A stretch of 64,000 nucleotides of DNA from Clostridium fungisolvens (GTDB taxonomy: Bacteria; Bacillota; Clostridia; Clostridiales; Clostridiaceae), in assembly GCF_014193895.1 (NCBI RefSeq), contig NZ_BLZR01000001.1:1612001-1676000 (forward strand), in the 5' to 3' direction. Position numbers and translations under genes: made by a program. Positions 1 to 8,289 of the stretch are shown piece after piece (position 1 is the stretch's first letter; every line of letters starts with the position of its first letter). Under the pieces are notes generated by a model. That model was given only the letters and a program-made list of their open reading frames with translations, was not told the origin of the DNA and made no database searches.

Positions 1-51
1 AATGTCATCATAAATTTAAAAAAGTAGTATTAAGAATTATTATAAAAACCT

Positions 52-88
52 AAAGAAACAAGTTGATTTTGAAGCTTGTTTCTTTTTT
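52..88 (+). terminator. Intrinsic terminator of an upstream gene outside the window
   Basis: An 11-bp stem (AAAGAAACAAG at 52-62, CTTGTTTCTTT at 75-85) runs into a T-tract. It probably ends a transcript that enters from the left edge. Confidence 0.75.
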
Positions 89-149
89 GTTGCAACGAGA
101 GAATTATTATTTCATGGGTTTATAGGAATAAATAAGAGAGTGGGGTATT

Positions 150-182
150 CTCTGGAAATAAGTCGCTTCAGCGATTTTTTCA
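150..182 (+). repeat. 3' remnant of terminator-linked repeat family
   Basis: GTCGCTTCAGCGATTTTTT at 162-180 matches the right end of the complete repeat copies at 21.26-21.45 kb and 42.33-42.51 kb (their ends read CTTCAGCGACTTTTTT). Only this hairpin end can be recognised here. The sequence between it and the terminator at 52-88 may be a decayed copy. Confidence 0.4.
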
Positions 183-235
183 TTTAGAACTAATTAATTA
201 ATTATTCATAAAACAAAATATTATATCTAATAGGA

Positions 236-262
236 AACAAGTACATACTTCCCTCATACTAT
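236..262 (+). promoter_or_regulatory. Putative SigE/SigK-type promoter of sigK
   Basis: CATACTAT at 254-261 resembles the -10 element shared by SigE and SigK (CATAnnnT), about 30 bp before the sigK start. An AACA at 236-239 could serve as a SigK -35, but the spacing is slightly short. The assignment rests on the -10 and on the known mother-cell control of sigK. Confidence 0.35.
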
Positions 263-291
263 ATTAATAAGCACTAATAGGAGGAGCATCT

Positions 292-990
292 GTGTTTATT
301 TTTAGTTATTTCATTGATGTGATTGGCAACATAGTTCTATTGTCTGGTTATATTACCGGTAATAGTACATTTCCACAACCACTAGATGAAAAAGAAGAGG
401 AAATGTATATCGCGAAGTTAAAGAGCGGAGATTCTAATGCAAAAAACATATTAGTCGAAAGAAATTTAAGGCTTGTTGCACACATTGTAAAAAAATATTC
501 TTTTCAAAATAAAGATTTAGATGATCTAATTTCTATTGGAACAGTAGGACTCATAAAGGCAATTGATTCTTACGATTCTTCTAAGGGAACTAGACTTGCT
601 ACCTATGCAGCGAGATGTATCGAAAATGAGATCTTAATGCTTTTTAGGAATAACAAAAAAGTAAAAGGAGAAGTATTCCTACAAGACCCAATTGGAGTTG
701 ACAAGGAAGGTAATGAGATATGCCTAATAGATGTCTTAAGTAGTGAAAATGATTCAGTTTTAGAAACTGTAGAAAGCAATTTGCAAATTAGATCACTTTA
801 TAATAAGATGAATTCTATTCTCTCAATAAGAGAAAAGGAAATAATTGAGATGAGGTATGGTCTCATTGATGGGCACTCAAAAACTCAAAGGGAAATTGCA
901 GCATTGTTAGGAATATCGAGGTCTTATGTTTCAAGAATTGAAAAGAAAGCTCTTAAAAAACTATTTAAAGAACTCAATAGTAAAAGGTAG
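292..990 (+). CDS. sigK: RNA polymerase sporulation sigma factor SigK (pro-form)
   Basis: Sigma-70 family protein of 232 residues, the late mother-cell sporulation factor. Residues 1-19 are a hydrophobic segment ending VLLS, just before GYITGNSTFPQPL. This aligns with the SpoIVFB-cleaved pro-sequence of Bacillus pro-SigK (FPQPL is a family hallmark). Region 2 (NLRLVAHIVKKY, DLISIGTVGLIKAI) and region 4.2 (REIAALLGISRSYVSRIEKK) are intact. The start is GTG with TAGGAGGA about 7 nt upstream. No skin-type element interrupts the frame. A terminator follows directly, so the gene is monocistronic. Confidence 0.95.
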   Translation: MFIFSYFIDVIGNIVLLSGYITGNSTFPQPLDEKEEEMYIAKLKSGDSNAKNILVERNLRLVAHIVKKYSFQNKDLDDLISIGTVGLIKAIDSYDSSKGTRLATYAARCIENEILMLFRNNKKVKGEVFLQDPIGVDKEGNEICLIDVLSSENDSVLETVESNLQIRSLYNKMNSILSIREKEIIEMRYGLIDGHSKTQREIAALLGISRSYVSRIEKKALKKLFKELNSKR

Positions 991-994
991 GTAT

Positions 995-1037
995 TTGGCT
1001 AAATTCTTCTTGAGAGTAGGGGAGTTTAGCCAATTTT
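995..1037 (+). terminator. Intrinsic terminator of sigK
   Basis: TTGGCTAAA (995-1003) pairs with TTTAGCCAA (1025-1033), followed by TTTT, starting four bases after the sigK stop codon. Confidence 0.8.
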
Positions 1038-1160
1038 ATCGAATAAAGTTATAAATAAAAATAATTTAATGTTTTTTTATTTATATATTTTGCTTTATTT
1101 TAATTAAATTTGTATAATTGTAGATAGATATACTTTGAAATGACATGAGGAGGATAACCA

Positions 1161-2213
1161 GTGATAACATTAAAGGAATTACTTTCAAGAACAATCGAAG
1201 AAGGCGCCTCTGACCTTCATCTTACAGTAGGTATTCCACCAACTATAAGAGTTAATGGTAATTTAGTAAAGATAGGACAAAATAAACTAATGCCATCGGA
1301 TACAGAAGCTTTTGCAAAAGAAATACTAGAAGATAGCTTTGGAAAATATGATGAAGCAGGAGAGTTTGATACTTCATATTCTATTGCAGGACTTGGTCGT
1401 TTTAGGGTAAATGTATTTAAGCAAAGAAATAGTCATGCTCTTGCGATAAGAGTTATAGCATTAAAGATTCCAACTTTGAATGAATTGGGCCATCCAGCTA
1501 TACTCAAAGAACTATGCCAAAGAAAAAGAGGCTTAGTTTTAGTTACAGGTCCAACTGGTAGTGGTAAAAGTACAACACTAGCAGCAATGATAAATGAGAT
1601 AAATCAAACTAGAGAAGCACATGTAATAACTTTGGAAGATCCAATTGAATTCTTACATAAACATAATAAATGTATTATAAATCAAAGAGAAATAGGTAAA
1701 GATAGTAGATCATATGACAATGCTTTAAGAGCAATACTTAGAGAGGATCCAGATGTTATACTAGTAGGTGAAATGAGAGATCTTGAAACAATAGCTATTG
1801 CGATTACTGCGGCTGAAACAGGGCATCTAGTTCTTTCAACATTACATACTATTGGCGCTGCTAAAACCATTGATAGAATAGTAGATGTTTTTCCTCCTCA
1901 TCAACAGCAACAAATAAGAATACAGCTGTCTGCTGTACTTCAAGGAATTGTTTCTCAACAGCTCGTTCCTACTAATCAAGGCGGAAGAACTTCAGCTTTG
2001 GAGACAATGGTTACTACCCCTGCAATACAAAACCTTATAAGAGAAGGAAAAACTCATCAAATTGAGTCTTCTGTGCAAACTGGTGGCAAGTATGGAATGA
2101 AAACAATGGATATGAATCTTGCTGAGTTGTATAGAAGAGGCGTTATCAGTGAAGAGACAGCTTTGAGTTTTTCTGTTGATAGAGAAATGGTAAGCAGATT
2201 AATGATGATGTAA
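1161..2213 (+). CDS. pilT: Type IV pilus retraction ATPase PilT
   Basis: Hexameric AAA-type secretion ATPase of 350 residues, the usual PilT length. It powers pilus retraction (twitching) in the cytoplasm at the pilus base. Walker A GPTGSGKST lies near residue 130, Walker B-like DVILVGEMRD near 200, and the His box STLHT near 225. The N-terminal ASDLHL motif is typical of PilT/PilB. The start is GTG with GAGGAGG upstream. No pilin, PilB or PilC gene is adjacent. Placement between sigK and ftsA is, from memory, a conserved clostridial arrangement. Confidence 0.93.
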   Translation: MITLKELLSRTIEEGASDLHLTVGIPPTIRVNGNLVKIGQNKLMPSDTEAFAKEILEDSFGKYDEAGEFDTSYSIAGLGRFRVNVFKQRNSHALAIRVIALKIPTLNELGHPAILKELCQRKRGLVLVTGPTGSGKSTTLAAMINEINQTREAHVITLEDPIEFLHKHNKCIINQREIGKDSRSYDNALRAILREDPDVILVGEMRDLETIAIAITAAETGHLVLSTLHTIGAAKTIDRIVDVFPPHQQQQIRIQLSAVLQGIVSQQLVPTNQGGRTSALETMVTTPAIQNLIREGKTHQIESSVQTGGKYGMKTMDMNLAELYRRGVISEETALSFSVDREMVSRLMMM

Positions 2214-2215
2214 TA

Positions 2216-2244
2216 AAGGCAACTCCTTGGAGTTGCCTTAAAAA
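2216..2244 (+). terminator. Hairpin terminator after pilT
   Basis: A perfect 11-bp stem (AAGGCAACTCC, GGAGTTGCCTT) with a TT loop at 2216-2239 starts just after the pilT stop. The T-tract is short, so efficiency is uncertain. Confidence 0.65.
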
Positions 2245-2335
2245 TTTTCATTAAATTACCTAAAGATTATATTAAAAGGAAATAAAAAAAAGTTTTTCGG
2301 AAATGATAAATTTATGGTCTTATATATGTTGATGA

Positions 2336-2440
2336 TTAGTAAGACATATAGTCAAGAAATTTTATGCAATAATTATCCGTGTTTGTTGCATAATTATACG
2401 ATATTGATTTTATAAGTTTAATAATTAGATCTCTTTTCAT
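2336..2440 (-). CDS. Small orphan peptide, 34 residues
   Basis: The reading frame starts ATG at 2440 with AAAGGAGGA 7 nt upstream, one of the strongest ribosome binding sites in the window. It encodes MKRDLIIKLIKSISY followed by a polar, Tyr/Asn-rich half with one Cys (residue 25), ending DYMSY. No family is recognised. A promoter lies about 150 bp upstream (2588-2616), and the leader between holds a hairpin and a second tiny frame (GTG 2542 to stop 2477) that also begins with K-R-D-L. It could be a signalling or regulatory peptide, or a decayed gene. The ribosome binding site and promoter argue that it is expressed. Confidence 0.45.
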   Translation of the reverse strand: MKRDLIIKLIKSISYNYATNTDNYCIKFLDYMSY

Positions 2441-2580
2441 GATAAATCCTCCTTTAAGATTGTATTAATATTTTAACTAATACAACTTAGCCGAAGGATT
2501 CATCATATCTGTGAAATAGAGAGTTTTTAAATCCCTTTTCACAAGTTCATAACATATTAAAACCTCCTTGCCGAATCTTC
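2441..2580 (-). promoter_or_regulatory. Structured leader upstream of the small peptide
   Basis: On the minus strand the leader carries AAGGAGG (2563-2569) before an ATG (2555) that meets a stop one codon later. GTGAAAAGGGA and TCTCTATTTCAC can then form a hairpin. AATCCTTC near 2495 could pair with the first Shine-Dalgarno site. The layout resembles a leader controlling the 34-residue frame. It matches no riboswitch class that I recognise. Confidence 0.3.
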
Positions 2581-2587
2581 TAATAAT

Positions 2588-2616
2588 ATTATATCATAAA
2601 AGTGTATAAATATAAA
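2588..2616 (-). promoter_or_regulatory. SigA-type promoter on the minus strand
   Basis: On the minus strand, TTTATA (2616-2611) is separated by exactly 17 bp from TATAAT (2593-2588). It drives the leader and small peptide at 2336-2580. Confidence 0.5.
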
Positions 2617-3012
2617 GTGTTGTGAATGCTGATAAAGTAGCTATATAAGCAATTAATGCCAATATATAGTAAATAACGTATAATTTCATAGATTAATATT
2701 CAATATAATGATAGTTGCTTCATTGTGCAAAATATTAATGAAGTTTATTTATTATGGCGGAAAATTATTATAATAAGAGTTTGCAAAAAATTTACAAATT
2801 GTAAAAAATATATTTATAGACTAAACAGTTTTACAATTAAATAAATAAGTGGCTTGTTATAAGCAGTAAATGACAAAGTAGATAATTTGTGAGATTTGTT
2901 AAAAAATATGGTGAGGTTTATGTTAAGCTTAAAAAGAAATAAATTTGAAAAGTACATATAGTATTTAAAGTTATTTTATGCTAAAATAACTATGAACTAG
3001 GGGGGAATATTA
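2617..3012. other. AT-rich intergenic stretch
   Basis: About 400 bp without a convincing gene or hairpin. The last bases hold the AGGGGGGAA ribosome binding site of the glycosyltransferase. Confidence 0.5.
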
Positions 3013-4299
3013 ATGAATGTAATAAAAAGTTCGTTTGAGGTATTTTTAGGAATTTTTTCAAATGTAGTATTTATATTAACAATGTATTATATGGTGCTCT
3101 CATTATTTGGTATAATAAAATTAAAAAAGAAAGATAATATAAAACCCCAAAAAACTTTTGCATTAATTGTTGCAGCACATAACGAAGAAACTGTAATCGG
3201 AGATATAATACAAAGTCTTAATGGAATTAATTATCCTAGAGAAATGTATGATGTTTTTGTAATAGCGGATAACTGTACTGATAAAACTGCTGAAAAAGCA
3301 AAGAAACTTGGGGCAAAGGTCTACGAAAGATTTGATAAAGAAAAAAGAGGAAAAGGTTACGCACTTGAATGGATGTTTGATCATATATTCAAAATGAATA
3401 AAAGATATGATGCAGTAGCAGTATTTGATGCGGATAATCTAATATCTAAAAATTTCTTAACTGAGATGAATAAGATGTTATTAAAGGGATTCAAAGTTGT
3501 TCAAGGTTTTTTAGATAGTAAAAATCCTAAAGATACTTGGATAACAGGATGTTACTCTATATCCTTTTGGACTTCAAATAGAATGTTTCAGCTTTCAAGA
3601 AGCAACTTAGGTCTTTCCAATCAATTGGGCGGAACCGGTTTTTGCATAGAGACAGATACTTTAAAAACTTTAGGTTGGGGAGCGACTTGTTTAACTGAAG
3701 ACTTAGAATTTACTTGTAAGCTTGTTCTAAATGGACACAAGGTTGGTTGGGCACATGAAGCTGTAGTTTACGATGAGAAACCTTTAACTTTAGCTCAATC
3801 ATGGGCACAAAGAAAGAGATGGATGCAGGGGTTTGCAGATGTTTCTTCAAGATACTTTTGGAAGTTAATGAAAAGAGCAATAAAGGAACGTAGCTTTGTA
3901 GCTTTTGATTGTGCATTATATAGCATACAGCCTATAGTTATTATACTTTTAGCTGTTGCGACGATAATAAACATAGTTCCAAATATATTGAATTTTTCTG
4001 GTAAAGCTATAGAATTATTTAACAATATTAACTCTGTAAATACAAGCTTGCAATCTATTTTGATAACATTAGGTGCATTGCTAATTATATTAATTCAATT
4101 TATATACACACCATTCTTATTAATACTTGATGGAAAGCTTTCACCAAAAATATTTTTATACTATTTCATTTATCCTATATTTAGTATAACTTGGCTTCCT
4201 ATTTGTATCCAAGGAATAGCTAATAAAAATAATAAAGAGTGGTCACACACAGTTCATACAAGAAGTATAAATATAACTGATTTAGAAAAAGCAAATTAA
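3013..4299 (+). CDS. Membrane-anchored processive family 2 glycosyltransferase
   Basis: GT2 enzyme of 428 residues. An N-terminal membrane helix (about 10-33) precedes the GT-A domain, which shows AHNEE (about 55), DADN (about 140, metal and UDP binding), a TEDLEF acid (about 229) and QRKRWMQG (about 263, the QxxRW motif of processive synthases). Three or four membrane segments follow (about 300-325, 345-372, 378-405). This is the architecture of PgaC/IcaA-type poly-GlcNAc or related polysaccharide synthases. The product cannot be told from sequence. It is a single gene with its own terminator. Confidence 0.85.
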   Translation: MNVIKSSFEVFLGIFSNVVFILTMYYMVLSLFGIIKLKKKDNIKPQKTFALIVAAHNEETVIGDIIQSLNGINYPREMYDVFVIADNCTDKTAEKAKKLGAKVYERFDKEKRGKGYALEWMFDHIFKMNKRYDAVAVFDADNLISKNFLTEMNKMLLKGFKVVQGFLDSKNPKDTWITGCYSISFWTSNRMFQLSRSNLGLSNQLGGTGFCIETDTLKTLGWGATCLTEDLEFTCKLVLNGHKVGWAHEAVVYDEKPLTLAQSWAQRKRWMQGFADVSSRYFWKLMKRAIKERSFVAFDCALYSIQPIVIILLAVATIINIVPNILNFSGKAIELFNNINSVNTSLQSILITLGALLIILIQFIYTPFLLILDGKLSPKIFLYYFIYPIFSITWLPICIQGIANKNNKEWSHTVHTRSINITDLEKAN

Positions 4300-4322
4300 A
4301 CTCTGCGAAAGCAGAGTTTTTT
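4298..4322 (+). terminator. Intrinsic terminator of the glycosyltransferase
   Basis: ACTCTGC, GAAA loop, GCAGAGT and six T residues. Repeat copy A starts at the end of this T-tract. Confidence 0.85.
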
Positions 4323-4501
4323 CTGTATATAAAACATGAAATTTTTATGTTAGCTAAAACTGGATATTTAAATGGTTTTACAAGTTTTTTTGGCTAAATA
4401 GTAACAAAATAAAACTTATTAGCCTGCCAAGTTTTCCGCATATGCATTTGCAAGACAGATGCGAAAAAAATACGTAGAAGAAGTCATTTCAGTGAACTTT
4501 T
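4323..4501 (+). repeat. Terminator-linked repeat, copy A
   Basis: About 180 bp, diverged but full length. It shows CTGTATA next to the T-tract, a GCTAAA...TTTAAATGGTTTTA block, ACTTATTAGCCTGCC, a CAGATGCG half-hairpin, and a terminal GAAG...TTTCAGTGAACTTTT that corresponds to the terminal hairpin of the intact copies. Nothing else is seen between here and the ftsA ribosome binding site. Confidence 0.75.
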
Positions 4502-4645
4502 ATATCCATATTAATTTGGAAAAATGAGAATTGTGTTATTTTGGTATAAATTACTATTATTTTTTTTGTGAGATAAAAAGGAAAATATATATTTGTGTTG
4601 AATAAATAAATATAACCTATACTAAGGAGGGAAGACGGAAGATAA

Positions 4646-5878
4646 ATGCAAAGGACAATCGTAGGTATTGATATTGGAAATAATAACATAAGTGCAAGTG
4701 TCGCTAAAGTCAGTGAAAATGATTTTGAAGTTATATGTAGTGTTTATACTCCATCAAAAGGATTATCAAAGGGTAAGATTATAAATTTAAATGATTTGAC
4801 CGTGAGTTTGAAACAATGCGTTGATGAAATAAAGAAGCAATCAAATATTAATTTTACTTCGGCATTTATAGGAATAAGTTCCTCTGATACTAGGCTTGTA
4901 AAAAGTAAAGGAGTAGCTTTAAGCACTAAATTGAACTTAATTACGCCTTCAGAGATTAAGGAGGCAATTTCAGATGCTGAAAACATAGAGCTTGCATCCG
5001 ATGAAGTAATAATTGATGCATTTACAGAATCCTTTTGTATAGATGATAGTACAATAGTAGAAGATCCTTTAGCTATGAAAGCCTCAAAGCTCCAAGCAAA
5101 CTGTTCAGTTATTGTTGGAAAGAGAGATATAGTAAATAGTTATAGGAATGCCTTGAGACTATCAGGTATAAACATTGAAGGTATATATATTAATGACTTA
5201 GAGTTAAGAAAAATAATTTTAAATGAAAAAACAATTAAAGAAAATGTCCTTATAGTTGATGCTGGTGCAGAGATAATAGAGCTTGCATTATATAAAAATA
5301 ATGAATTGGAATATTCATCTAGCTTACCAGTTGGTGGACAAAATGTGACAAAGGACATTTCTATCTGCTTAGAAATACCTGAAGAGCATGCTGAACAAGT
5401 GAAACAAAATTATAGTGAAAATTATAAAACTTTATATAGAGAACATAGCATTGGTACACTTAAAGCTGAGTCCTTAGAAATTGATATAAAGTTATTTAAA
5501 GACGTTGTTGAATCTAGAATTGAAGAAATTGTTACATTAATTCAAAAAGATATAAAGGAATCAGGGTATTTGAACGAAATTAGTAATATATACATTTTTG
5601 GAAATGGCTTAGCTATGTTTCAAGATGTAAAATACTTTTTTGAAGATAAAATGCGAAAAAGAACAATTATTGTGACAAAAAATCAGCTTGAATTACAAAA
5701 TTCTTGTATAATTAATTCAATTGGTATTGTTAAAGATGCCTATGATAGGTTAAAATTAATCTATGAGGATTCATATGACAATGAAAGCAATATAAACCAT
5801 GATAATGAAATTAATAATAAAAAAAAGAAAAGTGGACTTATTCGTAATTTTAAAAGATTAATCGACGATTTTTTCTAA
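4646..5878 (+). CDS. ftsA: Cell division protein FtsA
   Basis: Actin-like ATPase of 410 residues that tethers FtsZ to the membrane. The N-terminal phosphate-1 motif reads GIDIGNNNISASV, the SHS2/1C region follows, and NVLIVDAGAEIIELALY is the phosphate-2 loop. The C-terminus (GLIRNFKRLIDDFF) is an amphipathic membrane-targeting helix typical of FtsA. The start ATG lies 15 nt after AAGGAGGG. The stop is 13 nt before the ftsZ start, so the two are co-transcribed. Sequence divergence is in the range expected for clostridial FtsA. Confidence 0.85.
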   Translation: MQRTIVGIDIGNNNISASVAKVSENDFEVICSVYTPSKGLSKGKIINLNDLTVSLKQCVDEIKKQSNINFTSAFIGISSSDTRLVKSKGVALSTKLNLITPSEIKEAISDAENIELASDEVIIDAFTESFCIDDSTIVEDPLAMKASKLQANCSVIVGKRDIVNSYRNALRLSGINIEGIYINDLELRKIILNEKTIKENVLIVDAGAEIIELALYKNNELEYSSSLPVGGQNVTKDISICLEIPEEHAEQVKQNYSENYKTLYREHSIGTLKAESLEIDIKLFKDVVESRIEEIVTLIQKDIKESGYLNEISNIYIFGNGLAMFQDVKYFFEDKMRKRTIIVTKNQLELQNSCIINSIGIVKDAYDRLKLIYEDSYDNESNINHDNEINNKKKKSGLIRNFKRLIDDFF

Positions 5879-5891
5879 AGGAGGAATTATT

Positions 5892-6989
5892 TTGTTAGAC
5901 TTTGATGTTGATATGCAGGAATTTGCAAATATAAAGGTAGTTGGCTGTGGCGGTGGCGGAAGCAACGCTGTTAATAGAATGATTGTTGAAGGCTTGAAGA
6001 ATGTTGAGTTTATTACAATAAATACAGATAAACAAGCACTTATGTTATCTCATGCTAATCAAAAGATACAAATTGGTGAAAAGTTAACTAAGGGATTAGG
6101 TGCAGGTGCTAACCCTGATATAGGTAAAAAGGCCGCTGAAGAAAGCAAAGATGAAATATCAGAAGCTATAAAAGGAGCAGACATGGTGTTCATCACTGCA
6201 GGTATGGGTGGTGGAACTGGTACAGGAGCTGCACCAGTAGTAGCTGAAATTGCTAAATCAATGGGTATACTTACAGTTGGTGTAGTAACAAAGCCGTTTC
6301 CTTTTGAAGGAAGAAGAAGAATGAAGCATGCTGAAATGGGTATTGAAAACCTTAAGCAAAGAGTTGATACTCTTGTTACAATTCCTAATGAAAGATTGCT
6401 TACAATGGTAGATAAGAAAACTACATTGCTAGATTCTTTTAAATTAGCTGATGATGTTTTAAGACAAGGTGTACAAGGTATATCTGACTTAATTACAATT
6501 CCAGGTCTAGTTAATCTTGACTTTGCTGACGTTAGAGCTGTAATGGTGGACAAAGGTCTTGCACATATGGGTGTTGGTAACGGAAGTGGAGACAATAGAG
6601 CACAAGAAGCTGCTAAGCAAGCTATATCATCACCACTACTAGAAACTTCAATTGTAGGAGCAACAGGTGTATTATTAAATGTAACAGGTGGAGCAGATTT
6701 AGGTCTTTTAGAAATAAATGAAGCTGCTGAAATTGTTCAAGAAGCTGCAGATCCAGATGCAAACATCATCTTTGGAGCTGTAATTGATGAGAACTTAAAG
6801 GATGAAATAAGAATTACTGTAATAGCTACAGGATTTGAAAAAATAGCTAGAGATGTAGAGCCTCCTAAGGAAGAAATTGCGACAGAACCAACAGCTGCTA
6901 AAGAAGAAGCTGCGGCTACTACTGCAAGCAATCAAGGTTTCGGAGATGAATTAGACATACCGGCTTTTTTGAGAAGAACAAAAAGATAG
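5892..6989 (+). CDS. ftsZ: Cell division GTPase FtsZ
   Basis: Tubulin-like GTPase of 365 residues forming the Z-ring. The glycine-rich GCGGGGSNAVNR sits at about residue 17, the tubulin signature GGGTGTGAAP at about 107, and the synergy loop region near 200. A variable acidic and alanine-rich linker leads to the conserved C-terminal peptide DIPAFLRRTKR, which binds FtsA. Translation starts at TTG with AAAGGAGG 7 nt upstream, and the first residues MLDFDVDM match clostridial FtsZ. It is followed by a strong terminator. Confidence 0.98.
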   Translation: MLDFDVDMQEFANIKVVGCGGGGSNAVNRMIVEGLKNVEFITINTDKQALMLSHANQKIQIGEKLTKGLGAGANPDIGKKAAEESKDEISEAIKGADMVFITAGMGGGTGTGAAPVVAEIAKSMGILTVGVVTKPFPFEGRRRMKHAEMGIENLKQRVDTLVTIPNERLLTMVDKKTTLLDSFKLADDVLRQGVQGISDLITIPGLVNLDFADVRAVMVDKGLAHMGVGNGSGDNRAQEAAKQAISSPLLETSIVGATGVLLNVTGGADLGLLEINEAAEIVQEAADPDANIIFGAVIDENLKDEIRITVIATGFEKIARDVEPPKEEIATEPTAAKEEAAATTASNQGFGDELDIPAFLRRTKR

Positions 6990-7038
6990 TAATTTAAGTA
7001 TTTAAATTATACGTAAATGATTAATGTAGATATTTAAA

Positions 7039-7071
7039 AATAAGACATGTGAAAGCATGTCTTATTTTTTT
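7039..7071 (+). terminator. Intrinsic terminator of ftsZ
   Basis: AATAAGACATG (7039-7049) pairs with CATGTCTTATT (7056-7066), followed by a run of T to 7071. Confidence 0.9.
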
Positions 7072-7334
7072 GCTTTACTAAGGTATAGATCCCCAATTCT
7101 ATTTAATAAAACCGATAGACAATTTTGCTGATTACTGATAATAAACCAATTATTGACTATATGTTTTACTTGCAACGGGTTTATATATAGATGTACCACT
7201 TTGTAATAAAACTTATTATTTTTAAATTCTCTCACCAGAACCCGTGAGAGTTTTAAAAATAGGTTTCGGTTCTAAGTGTTTCATCTTCATTCTAAAATTC
7301 TATCTAGAAGCATATCAATATTTAGAAGAATATA

Positions 7335-7423
7335 TGACAAATAGTAGAACTTGAAAGAATTGTGGAAATAATTGTAAAATATGACCATATAAAAAAATTT
7401 CATAGTTATTACATTATGACAAA
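7335..7423 (+). promoter_or_regulatory. Putative Spo0A boxes upstream of spoIIGA
   Basis: TGACAAA occurs at 7335-7341 and again at 7417-7423, each one base from the Spo0A consensus TGnCGAA. spoIIGA-sigE is a classic Spo0A-activated operon, so placement is sensible. With degenerate 7-mers, chance occurrence is possible. The rest of the 7072-7467 gap shows no gene. Confidence 0.4.
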
Positions 7424-7467
7424 ATTTTAGACTACTTAGTTTTATAATGTTTTTGAGGAGTGAGTTT

Positions 7468-8274
7468 ATGAAGGTATATGTAGATGTAATTCTTTTTGAA
7501 AATTTTATAATTAATCTCTTTCTAATAACGATAACATTACAAACAGTACGAATAAAGTTTTCATTTGTCAGAGCTTCCTTGGGAAGTATCTTAGGCGCCT
7601 TCTACACACTGTTATATTTTTTTCCAAGTCTAAGTGTGATGGTCTCTCTTCCAGTTAAGTTAATTATTCCTATGATTATGATTTATATAACTTTAGGAAA
7701 GGTTAATTTTTTAGTTTTAATTAAAAGCACAGGAATCTTTTTGTTATGGTCCATCCTGCTTTGTGGTTTTATTTTTGCATTTTCATTGATGAATAATCCA
7801 TATGATTTGTTTTCGGCATTTACTCTTAAAAATATCTATTTAAAGTATATGCTACTAGCATTAATGATTATTTATGTTTTTGCTTATAGAACCATAATTT
7901 TTATAAGAGATAGAAAATCTTTAACAGATTTCTTTTATGAAATTGAATTCTCAGATAATTCTAAGAACTTCAGAGTTAAAGCATTTTTAGATTCGGGAAA
8001 TGAGTTAACTGAACCAGCTACAACCTTGCCAGTGATATTAATAAATAAAAATTATTTGGAAGGATTTAGTAGAGAAGGTAAGGGAGCTTTAATTGTACCA
8101 TACAAAGTAATAAATGGTGGAAAAGGTAGTTTGGAAGGGTTTAGAATGAATCAAATAAAATTATATAAAGATGATAAATTGATATCCACTAAAGATGCAG
8201 TCATATGTTTATGCAAGGACCAGTTCAGCCCATATGATGATTATGGTGCACTATTATCTAGAGGAGTATTATAG
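7468..8274 (+). CDS. spoIIGA: Sigma-E processing peptidase SpoIIGA
   Basis: Membrane aspartic protease of 268 residues that cleaves pro-SigE in the mother cell. Five N-terminal hydrophobic segments (about 10-150) precede a cytoplasmic protease domain with the catalytic AFLDSGNELTEP motif (about 178). The start at ATG 7468 follows GAGGAGTGA and gives MKVYVDVILFENF, matching family N-termini. An upstream ATG at 7447 lacks a ribosome binding site. sigE follows after 15 nt, the conserved operon. Confidence 0.93.
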   Translation: MKVYVDVILFENFIINLFLITITLQTVRIKFSFVRASLGSILGAFYTLLYFFPSLSVMVSLPVKLIIPMIMIYITLGKVNFLVLIKSTGIFLLWSILLCGFIFAFSLMNNPYDLFSAFTLKNIYLKYMLLALMIIYVFAYRTIIFIRDRKSLTDFFYEIEFSDNSKNFRVKAFLDSGNELTEPATTLPVILINKNYLEGFSREGKGALIVPYKVINGGKGSLEGFRMNQIKLYKDDKLISTKDAVICLCKDQFSPYDDYGALLSRGVL

Positions 8275-8289
8275 AGGGGTGTTATTTAC

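Noticed and set aside
292..990. Skin-type element interrupting sigK
   Set aside because: The reading frame is continuous from the pro-sequence to region 4.2, with no recombinase gene nearby.
1161..2213. Part of a type IV pilus operon
   Set aside because: No pilin, PilB, PilC, PilM or prepilin peptidase gene is adjacent. The gene stands alone with its own terminator.
6059..6595. A 178-codon minus-strand frame inside ftsZ
   Set aside because: It is a shadow of the highly biased ftsZ coding sequence, with no ribosome binding site or recognised protein.
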